Below, piece after piece: positions 56,001 to 64,000 of a DNA stretch of 64,000 nt. The notes beneath the pieces were generated by a model. The model was given only the letters and a program-made list of their open reading frames with translations, was not told where the DNA came from and searched no databases. A program made the translations under genes and the position numbers. The first letter of the stretch is position 1, and every line of letters begins with the position of its first letter. This DNA comes from Phymorhynchus buccinoides (taxonomy: Eukaryota; Mollusca; Gastropoda; Neogastropoda; Raphitomidae), in assembly GCA_017654935.2 (NCBI GenBank), contig CM065712.1, positions 27,804,226 to 27,868,225 of the forward strand, given 5' to 3'.

Positions 56001-56500
56001 NNNNNNNNNNNNNNNNNNNNNNNNNNNNNNNNNNNNNNNNNNNNNNNNNNNNNNNNNNNNNNNNNNNNNNNNNNNNNNNNNNNNNNNNNNNNNNNNNNNN
56101 NNNNNNNNNNNNNNNNNNNNNNNNNNNNNNNNNNNNNNNNNNNNNNNNNNNNNNNNNNNNNNNNNNNNNNNNNNNNNNNNNNNNNNNNNNNNNNNNNNNN
56201 NNNNNNNNNNNNNNNNNNNNNNNNNNNNNNNNNNNNNNNNNNNNNNNNNNNNNNNNNNNNNNNNNNNNNNNNNNNNNNNNNNNNNNNNNNNNNNNNNNNN
56301 NNNNNNNNNNNNNNNNNNNNNNNNNNNNNNNNNNNNNNNNNNNNNNNNNNNNNNNNNNNNNNNNNNNNNNNNNNNNNNNNNNNNNNNNNNNNNNNNNNNN
56401 NNNNNNNNNNNNNNNNNNNNNNNNNNNNNNNNNNNNNNNNNNNNNNNNNNNNNNNNNNNNNNNNNNNNNNNNNNNNNNNNNNNNNNNNNNNNNNNNNNNN
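56001..56500. other. Assembly gap (500 N)
   Basis: Exactly 500 N, true size unknown. Frames crossing it (218-254 codons) are meaningless. Confidence 1.
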
Positions 56501-56520
56501 CCCTTTACAGAAGAGAGCAA

Positions 56521-56930
56521 CACTACTTTGCTATGGTTTCCTAGAACGCAAACCGTCAAATCGGCGATTTATCCTTGGCGGAGTGGCTAGAAGTCAAATT
56601 ATTCACTGAAAGAGAAGGCGCGTGCCATCGCGTTGTAATGGCGATACCAATTGTTTTGCAACGGAGGTGTGTGTGCGATCGCACAAGCAAGCCTGTGTGC
56701 TTAAAATTTAAGTGGATGCATTATCGAAAGAGTTTTGCTCCGAGAATGCGTTTTTTTTTTACGGGCACACAAGGAAAAGCTGACGCTCTTGGATTGCACT
56801 TGTGTGATTGGTGGGTGATCCCACCCCCCCCCCCCCAGTCGAATGTTTGTGTCTTATCGCTCTCTGAACCTCCACCAAGGGAAATCGCCGGTTTGACGGT
56901 TTGATTTCTAGAGAACCGAGCATCGAGTGT
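56521..56930. mobile_element. MITE-like element with about 60-bp inverted termini (family C)
   Basis: Left text AACCGTCAAATCGGCGATTT with CCTTGGCGGAG is mirrored at the right by CTCCACCAAGGGAAATCGCC and GGTTTGACGGTTTG. About 400 bp lie between the outer ends, with a C run at 56,822-56,836. No transposase frame is present. Right-end relatives: 48,430-48,600 and 60,020-60,180. Confidence 0.7.
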
Positions 56931-56999
56931 TTCCGATCTTTGAAAAGGCTGTCTTTCTGGTGATCTCAACGTGTTGTCCTTGCAAAACTCATCCGTCAG

Positions 57000-57590
57000 G
57001 GTCCACATTAATCGACAAGGCAGGCAAGGCAAAGGCAGGCAAGGCCAAGGCAATGTGTAATTCACCCACTGGGGCACAGAAATATGAAACAAACCACACA
57101 TTAGTTAACACTCAAACTCAATACAGAGTGATTGTCATGATGCTAATTACTAGCAGAAACCAACATTATCAACATTAGATTGTAACATCATGAACTAATA
57201 TACTTGTACCATAATAAAATTTAACACCCAAAAACTGTGACATTTTTATCCATATATCATCGAAAGAACTGTGTCTAACTGTAAAAGCGATTAGTTTATC
57301 AAAGTTTCTTATTTCTTGAGACAAACAAAGCATTAAATTCTACGCTTTGGTCGCACAAAAAGTACCGCGGAAGATATCTATTTCTTTCACGTTGAAAAGG
57401 GACGGCAAACCAATAATGAACTCATCTGCCCATCATGTACATTACACTTTTCACAGATTATTTCACTTCTGTGTATAGTATCTAGCGCGCAGTTTATTTA
57501 CTGGCAAGTTATTATTGGTTTTAGAAGTTTTAGAAAGTAAACACATAATTCCTGTGGAAGTACTAAGTTATATGGGTCAGCCCAATGATG
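57000..57590. other. Sequence without recognised genes
   Basis: A short AGGCAAGGC-type tandem run lies at 57,018-57,052. No supported frame or known repeat otherwise. Confidence 0.45.
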
Positions 57591-57830
57591 TGTAAAGTCC
57601 GTGAGTGAAAGCACGGGTTTCCGTGTTTCCCCGCTCTCGCTGTAGAAATCTATTTGCCCTAAGTGTGGCTCCATAACGATGTCCTCCATGCACGAAACGA
57701 GACATCACATTAAGAGCATACTCGATCGTATATGAAGAAAGTCTGTATGGGGCCACAACCGACCCAGAAAAAAACCAGGGCACTTAATCCACAGGTCAGT
57801 GGGTCTTTAAACACCGCCGTCATGCTTACG
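57590..57830. repeat. Repeat family F, copy 1
   Basis: AGCACGGGTTTCCGTGTTTCC, then CAACCGACCCAGAAAAAAACC-type text and GTGGGTCTTTAA. The same order recurs at 60,195-60,415 (CGACCCAGATAAAAACAGGG, ACGGGGTCTTTAAG). It is non-coding. Confidence 0.55.
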
Positions 57831-58030
57831 TTTCTGATCTCAAAGTTTTGATGCATTCAGTTTTACGAAATTACACTTATAATCATATATATAATGTACT
57901 AAGCTGGTCCCTACCCTATCAATTCAACCGCTCGGGAACTTATCTGCCGGCTCGGCGATAGACTTGAGTATTAAGTTGTTTGTTCGTTTTTTTGTTATAT
58001 TGCTTTCTTTCTGGATGAACGTGTCATCCT

Positions 58031-58041
58031 CTCTCTCGCTC

Positions 58042-58072
<31 letters not shown>

Positions 58073-58106
58073 GTCTTCCTCTCCTCCTCGTCTCTCTCTC
58101 TCTTTC
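58031..58106. repeat. CT-rich microsatellite
   Basis: CT runs interrupted by CGTCTTCCTC. Confidence 0.9.
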
Positions 58107-58264
58107 TCATTATAGAAACCATATAATTTGGTTGGGGAGACACTAAAGACAACACTGTCGCTCCCTCACCACGAGAGCACGTGCACCCTTGTTCGCGTGC
58201 GGAGAAAGTATGATAATAGGAGGATTTTAAGTCTACGGTACGCGTTGGTTTCAATCATGCATCT

Positions 58265-58385
58265 GTATCGTTGCAAATTCGCGGACTTTCCTGGAGCTGC
58301 ATGCCTCCGACATTGCCTCCATGATCGTTTCCACCATCTTTATATGTCCCATATTATGTGTCTGTTTCAGACCGGAGGACGTTAA
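58265..58385 (+). repeat. Interspersed repeat family A, partial copy
   Basis: GACTTTCCTGGAGCTGCATG, TTGCCTCCATGATCGTTTCC, then CTGTTTCAGACCGGAGGACG. It is closest in text to the tandem units at 60,480-61,459. Confidence 0.75.
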
Positions 58386-58389
58386 CGCC

Positions 58390-59360
58390 TTTCACCGCCA
58401 AGTCGCATTTTAGCACCAAAATGATTTAACACTATGCCACTAAAATGCATCAATTGGGGTCTATTCCCAAAGACCCTATTTTGTAGTTTTGGAATTAAGG
58501 ATAGACCTTATTTTACCTTAATAACTAGAGGATTTCAACTTACGGTAAAACTCATCTCTGCGTTAACGCTTGCGGTAATCATTTGCGTAGCATGGTGCTA
58601 TATTATCCACCTACCCTTCCCCTATCGAAATAGGGGGTTCGGGGGGGGTTGTTTACTTTGCATTCACAGCATTCACTTTCATGTTTGTTGGTGTTATTCG
58701 AATCCTCATTTTGTGTAGCTACCTAGTTCATTACAGTATTTGGTATTTGATAGATTGTATCACTACTAGGAGACTTCCAATCTTAGGTTGTTTAGCTAAT
58801 GTTTGTTTTTCAGTTCCGCCCCACAATAATAATTAGCTATAAACAGCTTCACTGATTTACCCCTCACTGGCCCCATCACCCCCTGACCATCTTTCTCCCG
58901 CACGTTGTCATTTCTATGTCTGCTAGGGGGCATACAGTTTTTCTCTCTAAACGTTAACAAATATCTTCTCAAGTTGGAAATTGCTTGTCCAGGTCAGTTT
59001 GATTTTTGTTGTGGCCAAACCACCAACCTATAACTCACTTTGTCGGTCTTTCTGTCTGTCGGTCGGTCCAAATTTGTCGCACACATTGACAAAATGTCGC
59101 ACATATTGTAAAAGGAAAAAATACTTGGGCATAAGTAACCCTTTCAGTTGTCTATTCTACAGTCCTTAGGATGGAAGATTGTATACTGAACAGAGCCACA
59201 TGATCTTCATTTTAAAGCGTACACAATAAAACATACTATACAGACACTGCAAAACACGACGAGTTGCGCGTGCTTCTTTCGATGTCATAAATAGGATAAT
59301 AGTTTTTAAAATTTTTTCCAAATATGTAAAAAGTTACGAAATGTGTCAGAATAACATTCT
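58390..59360. other. Sequence without recognised genes
   Basis: No supported coding frame; the 94- and 62-codon frames have no recognisable domains. A GTCGGTCTTTCTGTCTGTCG short-repeat run is at about 59,042-59,065. Confidence 0.45.
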
Positions 59361-59361
59361 T

Positions 59362-59513
59362 GGCCTGTATTCACGTTGAGATGAGCATACTTAGCATGAT
59401 TCTAACTTATAAGCTCTTCCAATGTCCTAAGGATTTATAGGTTTTGGAAGATCATTCTAAGTTACCATGATGCTATGTCCTCATGCTATCTCAATGGGGG
59501 GTGAATACAGGCC
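59362..59513. mobile_element. 152-bp fold-back MITE
   Basis: GGCCTGTATTCAC at the left is the exact reverse complement of GTGAATACAGGCC at the right, followed inward by GTTGAGAT/ATCTCAA, TAACTTA-type and TCTTCCA/TGGAAGA pairs, so almost the whole element folds back. No coding capacity. Confidence 0.8.
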
Positions 59514-60019
59514 CAGGTTTACAGATTACAATTATTGAAAAGCAGGGGAGGCGACGAAGTGTATGTAATGATTGGAGTGTAAAAATTAGACCGCTGCAAA
59601 CGATTGCGAATTCGCGCTTTGGTTTTGTGTGGTTAATTTGCTACTGAGTTAAGCTTACTGTTTTTTCATTATATCTGTAGTAAACATTATAAAGCTGAAT
59701 CTTTTTGGAACTCGATGTTGACGCTCGTCGGCCTAAATGTGTATGTCTTGTGTCTAGTTCTACTGAATGATCTATGACAGCTTGAAATAGCACTGTTGGT
59801 GACAATTATTGATTACTGAAAAACAACAAGTGCATACTATAATGGGCTTGTTCATTACTTGAACTCCTAGAAATAAAGGCTCGGGTCCATAAACTCTTCC
59901 GGGGCCAGTTGGTTATGTTTTCGTGCAAACATTTGGTCTCAACTCAGGCTGCCTTAGAAAGAGAAGGCACATTCCTTCTCTTTGAAGGCACATGCCTTCT
60001 CTTCTCTGAAATAATCTGA

Positions 60020-60415
60020 CTTTCAGCACCTCCGCCAAGGAGGAATCGCCCGATTTGGACGGTTGATCTATAGGAAAACCGAGCAAAGTGAGTGTTTTGC
60101 GATCTCTGTAAAGGTTGTTTTCTGGTGATCGCGACGCATTTTTTTTGCAAAAATCGGTCTTTAAAGATCCACCCGAGCACGGTAGGCTGGTCAAAATCAC
60201 GGATTCACGTGTTTTCCCCTCTTATAACTGGAATAAATCTTGTTTTGACAAGTCAGACTCCCCATTAAAGTGCCCCCAAATTGAAGCCACAGTCAGTTTA
60301 CTGAGGACAGCCTCAATTTGAATATGGGGAAATTCGAATACGGGTTACAGCGACCCAGATAAAAACAGGGACGTACCGTGGCGCGTCATCACGGGGTCTT
60401 TAAGACGCGTACATG
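60020..60415. repeat. Repeat families C (right end) and F, adjacent
   Basis: 60,020-60,180 matches the right end of the 56.5 kb element and 48,430-48,600; 60,195-60,415 matches 57,590-57,830. Minus-strand frames of 95 and 78 codons here are shadows. Confidence 0.65.
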
Positions 60416-60479
60416 ATTGTCGTACTTGGTGGCTGTAATACCCCGGCTGTTAGTGACCGCAACGATCATCACATATGCT

Positions 60480-61459
60480 GTATTGTAGAAAAATCGACTT
60501 TCCTGGTGTTGCATGCCTCTGGGCATTGCCTCCAGATCGGTCCCACCATCTTAACATATCTCCTAATATCCCATAGCTGTCCTGTTTCCAGGCCGCCTCC
60601 GGGCTTGCTCCAGGATCGTTTCCCACCATCTTTTATTACATCCCTATGTCCCATCATATTGAGTACTGTCCAGACTGCCCCGGGCATTGCCTCCAGGATC
60701 GTTTCCCAAACCACCATCTTTATAATAGCTACTAATAATCCATGAGGTTCTGTGTCCGGCCGCCCGGATTGCCCTCCAGGATCGTCGTGCCCACCATCTT
60801 TTTATATCTACTATGTCCCATCATATTGAGTCTGTTCCAGACCCCATCCGGCATTGCCTCCAGGATCGTTCCCACCATCTTTAGTAATCTACTAATGTCC
60901 ATACATATTGAGTCTGTTCCAGACCACCTCGGGCACTTGCTCAGGATCGTTTCCCACCCATCTTTATTATATCTACAATATCCCATGATGTGTCTGGTTC
61001 AGACCACTCTCCGAGCATTGCCTCCAGATAGTTCCCACCATCTTTAGTATATCTACTAATGTCACATCAATTGAGTCTGTTCAGACCTCTCCATGCATTG
61101 CCTCCAGGATCGTTCCCCCATCTTCTTATGTCGACTATATCCCCATGAGGTTTATGTTTCAGACCTGCCTCCGGGCATTGCCTCCAGGATCGTTTCCCAC
61201 CATCTTTATATAGCTACTATATCCCTTATATTGATCTGTTCCAGACCGCCTCTGAGCATTGCCTCCAGGATCGTTCCACCATCTTTATAGTATCTACTAC
61301 TACCCATTATATTGATTCGGTTCCAGACCGCCTCTGGGCATTGCCTCCAGGATCGTTCCACCGCGATCTTTATTATATCACTATATCCAGTGTGTCCTTT
61401 TCAGAACCACTCCGGGCATTGCCTCCAGGATCGTTTCACATCTTTATTAAATCTACTAA
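60480..61459 (+). repeat. About 82-bp tandem array, 12 units, derived from repeat family A
   Basis: The unit reads GCCTCCAGGATCGTTTCCCA, CCATCTTTATATATCTAC, AATGTCCCA, TTGAGTCTGTTCCAGACCGC. Unit starts are near 60,525, 60,607, 60,688, 60,770, 60,855, 60,937, 61,020, 61,100, 61,180, 61,260, 61,340 and 61,420. Many 1-3 base indels, more than in other repeats here. The array is cut at 61,459 by the LTR element. Confidence 0.9.
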
Positions 61460-62026
61460 TGTGACCAGATGCCCTATTTCATAGGCCTACCTGTCACGCA
61501 AATACTTAGTTTAGCATACGACAAGCGGGCTAGGCCTTTTTTTTTTCCAAGTCGCGCGCGCCTCACTAATGACTCATATCTATTTTTAGACATGTCACTT
61601 TCAATCGCATCATGCGCCCGGTTTTTTCAATCTCCCGGCCTCCCCTCAAATCTCAGGCCATAGTAGTAATAATAAACCTATTATTTTTAGCCATTTTCTT
61701 TCTATTTGATTGTCATTCCATCTACATCTTATTGTAGTTTATGTCAATCACTTTTTATGTTTGTTAATTAAAACATTGAATGCTGATTTATCCTTAAACC
61801 TGCTATCTAACCGGCCAAGTTATGTCACCTCTATCGTTTATAAAACCATTTTATTCAACGCCATCCTTCGTCATAATGTTGTTACTAAACAACTGTCTGG
61901 TTCCTCTATATTTCCTGGTCTGTGCGAGTGTGCCTATCTTCACCCTCCAATCCTTACCCTCATCAACTTCCTAATCCTTATCCCTATGCACTTATCCCTT
62001 TAACCCACTTACTCACCCCGATTACA
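61460..62026 (+). repeat. 5' LTR (about 567 bp)
   Basis: Starts TGTGACCAGATGCCCTAT and ends ATTACA, giving the TG...CA ends of LTRs. The first bases match the start of the 3' copy at 63,982 (TGTGACAAGTGTGCCGTAT) at about 16 of 19 positions. It interrupts a family A tandem unit after ATCTACTAA. The 97- and 64-codon frames inside are not genes. Confidence 0.7.
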
Positions 62027-62028
62027 AC

Positions 62029-62045
62029 TGGCGCTGGCGAGCAGG
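62029..62045 (+). other. Primer-binding site
   Basis: TGGCGCTGGCGAGCAGG, two bases after the LTR end, begins TGG as required to pair with the CCA end of a tRNA. I cannot name the tRNA with confidence. Confidence 0.6.
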
Positions 62046-62119
62046 ATTTTCCAGGAACAAGGGAACTCGACAGTTTACTAGGAAGACAGTGCAGCAATCG
62101 ACTCCGCCCGCTCCACGTC

Positions 62120-62720
62120 GACACCATGGCTAATCCAACGTGTACATGCCCCGTCCCTGAATTTCTTCGGTGAGGAGGCAGCACAACACCCGTCGACGCT
62201 TCATCCAGGGGGCGAAGCTAGCGCTTCATCCTTCAGGCCCCTCTGGATGACAGAGCAGCTGCCCTCTGGCGATCGCCAGCCCTACAAGCCCAGGCTCGCC
62301 AGCAGTATTAGATCATCCGGCGGCCGCGCGACGGAGGTGGACTCCGCGCGAAAATCTTCGCTCAATCCTCGAAGACGCTGGGGAGCAGCAGCGCGACCGG
62401 TGAGTCTGCCGCGGCCTTCTTCACCATGAGACGGGGGCACGGCGAAGACATCGGGGCATGCGGCGACCTCCAGATGCCTCTGGGAGAAGGTCAACACAGC
62501 CAAGGCTAAACTCTCCCGGCGGACATCCTGCGTGACGTGTTTGCCAGCGCCTGCAGCAGCGTCCCTCGTGTGGTCACGACGCCAATACGCAGGCATACAA
62601 ACCAACGTTCTGAGTTGGCCCGCAGAGCTCTCTGGTGTGTGCTGGAAGGCGGTGCTGACGACCACTATGTGTGCTCGCAGACAACAGCACGCCCCTGCGC
62701 CATGTGCGTCTCAGCTTGTC
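62120..62720 (+). pseudogene. gag-like remnant of the LTR retrotransposon
   Basis: Pieces in different plus frames read, in order, FFGEEA, GDRQPYKPRL-type text, a segment with REVWEKVNTA-like spacing (62,470-62,510), ILRDVFASA (62,523-62,550), then SELARRALWCVLEG (62,610-62,650) and DDHYVCSQTT. The order suits a capsid-domain gag of gypsy-type elements, but no frame stays open for more than about 160 codons and several shifts are needed. No CCHC knuckle is convincingly preserved. Confidence 0.45.
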
Positions 62721-63129
62721 CGCCTTATCACTGAAGGTGCCACCCTGAGACAGGATCTTGCGCCAGCCGCCATCATTGAGCAGCTCCCGCACACACCAGA
62801 GACCTGCCACTGCAGTTCTGCCAATGTACGAGCAGGCTCTCCAACTCCAATACGGCAGGCGCCCAGACGACGACGCGGAAGCTTGGCGGTAGCTCTTCCG
62901 AGGGCTGGGACAGGTCTCAGTCCCCAGCGCACGGTCCGCCATCAGCAGGGTAGATCACCGGCAGCACGCAGATCACGCTGTGCCACATCGCACCCGGCTG
63001 CGCCATCATCCCCCAGTTGAACGCAGAGGAGCTCCGGCGTCTGCAGTGAGGACTCCCGCTGGGTCCTCTCGGTTGCTCCTGGCCGTCGCACCATGCTCCC
63101 ACCGAAGACTTGGCATATGCAGTGCTAGT

Positions 63130-63500
63130 GAAAAAAAACAAGCAGCATGATCGCCTGTGTGCTCCGAAAGGTGTTCTGCCCGCGTTGATGGATCCGCGAC
63201 GCGGGCCCGTGTAGCAGCTCCTGCTTCTCACCAAGCTGCGGCCCCGCGTGCCATCTCGCTCACTTGCCCACCAAAAAAACGGTCACCAGGGACAGAACCA
63301 GCACGCTAAGGAGACTTCTCCGGCCTCTAGTTTACTGGCCGGGGATGTACAGACCTGGAGCGTTTCCTGGGCTGACTTCGACCGTTGCAGTAGGGTCCAT
63401 CACCCCGCCAACCCGCCCACGGCTGCTCTCATGCCGCCGGTTTTCCACTGCAGCTCTGGTGCGGGCGAGCACAGCAGCTTCCCGTTAATACACTACGCTC
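63130..63500 (+). pseudogene. Integrase zinc-binding (H2C2) remnant
   Basis: Adjacent frames read DRLCAPKGVLPALM (63,148-63,190), then H-L-P and GHQGQN (63,281-63,300), RTSTLRRLLRPLVYWPGMYR (63,294-63,353) and DFDRCSRVHH (63,378-63,407). The series H...GHQG...YWPGMY...C is the HHCC zinc-binding start of gypsy-type integrases. The catalytic DDE core is not seen. Frames switch at least twice. Confidence 0.6.
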
Positions 63501-63970
63501 AGGCTACCCCCTCACACACCTTCCAAGTTAGGGTGCCACGTCAGCTGAGACGTGTGGGAGAGTCAGACAGTGAGTCAGGTGAGTGATCAGTGAGGTCAGG
63601 GGAGGACACATTGACGCTATGTGGCTCCCGCGGCCACACAAAATGTTATTGAGCCTCCCTTTGGCTACCCCAGCCATACCGGGAACCACTTTACTGGTCT
63701 TCATGGCTCAACCTAGCACCACCGCCACCTTGGACTCTGTCCCAGGCGTGTTGGTCCTCCAATAACTATCTATAGACTGTTCAATAGTGACATTAGTGTT
63801 TAGACTTAGTCAGTTGTGTGTATAAAATGCTAAGGAATTTTTTTCATAAGTAGTAAGTACAGATATTTTTTAACCCAGTTTTTTTAGAGTTTCTTGTTTT
63901 TGTTGGGAAAGCTTCCTTCACAAGAAATACCTTTTCTTAATGTCCATTCGCGGACGATGGATTCTTCTTG

Positions 63971-63981
63971 TTGGGGGGAGA
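63971..63981 (+). other. Polypurine tract
   Basis: TTGGGGGGAGA lies immediately before TGTGACAAG, the LTR start. Plus-strand DNA priming tracts are in this position in LTR elements. Confidence 0.65.
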
Positions 63982-64000
63982 TGTGACAAGTGTGCCGTAT
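63982..64000 (+). repeat. 3' LTR, first 19 bases
   Basis: TGTGACAAGTGTGCCGTAT, matching the 5' LTR start at 61,460. The rest is beyond the window. Confidence 0.65.

Larger units (their letters stand above)
61460..64000 (+). mobile_element. Degenerate LTR retrotransposon (Ty3/gypsy-like), runs off the window
   Basis: 5' LTR, primer-binding site, gag-like and integrase remnants, polypurine tract and the start of the 3' LTR occur in the canonical order. Only about 1.95 kb separates the LTRs, so protease, reverse transcriptase and RNase H are mostly missing; this copy is internally deleted and full of frame breaks. Confidence 0.75.

Noticed and set aside
62247..63765. GC-rich frames of 60-162 codons on both strands in the LTR element
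   Set aside because: No frame stays intact. The coding traces (gag, integrase) hop between frames, so separate small genes are not supported.

Overview
The window is animal nuclear DNA, most likely from a mollusc and plausibly a marine gastropod. Support for this is the spliced gene structure, tRNA-headed SINEs, LTR and Polinton-type elements, very long dinucleotide arrays, and a CAGAGACGTCTCTG repeat family that I associate, from memory only, with gastropods. It is almost entirely accessory DNA. The only convincing cellular-type gene is a spliced, tyrosine-recombinase-like gene on the minus strand. There is no rRNA gene, no functional-looking tRNA gene and no CRISPR array. Two 500-base N runs (14,411-14,910 and 56,001-56,500) mark scaffold joins.

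Layout. 1-27,166: two near-identical blocks in direct order (about 1,489-14,410 and 14,911-27,166). Each has CT-rich repeats, a 4.5-4.7 kb minisatellite of a 16-bp unit, a 62-bp minisatellite and about 6 kb of MITE-type modules. The first N gap lies exactly between them, so they look more like two uncollapsed haplotypes than a true tandem duplication. 27,644-36,061: the spliced gene, with a terminal exon carrying zinc-finger motifs, a recombinase-like core and a 39-bp coding VNTR, plus two short 5' exons about 5 kb upstream; its large intron holds GA arrays, a 254-bp palindrome and several repeat families. 36,500-39,150: repeats and a purine/pyrimidine hairpin.

39,150-46,702: a decayed Polinton/adintovirus-like element, AT-rich and compact, with genes in both orientations. 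It keeps the C-terminal part of a protein-primed family-B DNA polymerase, a double jelly-roll capsid gene in two frames, the start of a packaging ATPase, a penton-like gene and several conserved genes of unknown role. No integrase or protease is visible and both flanking genes are truncated. Divergent pairs share 14-20 bp spacers, and one convergent pair overlaps by 30 bp, which is viral-style packing. At least five breaks in frame argue that this copy is inert, or that the assembly has indel errors.

47,085-47,692: the most unusual object. A minus-strand unit starts with 26 nt identical to the 5' end of U2 snRNA and runs through a series of nested hairpins. It could be a U2-headed structured retroposon or the trace of a U2-targeting insertion. 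48,000-61,460: microsatellites, fold-back MITEs, tRNA-derived SINEs, a GIY-YIG-like relic, and a 12-copy tandem array built from an interspersed repeat. 61,460-64,000: a degenerate LTR retrotransposon with a 5' LTR, primer-binding site, gag-like and integrase H2C2 remnants, polypurine tract and the first bases of a 3' LTR that runs off the window.
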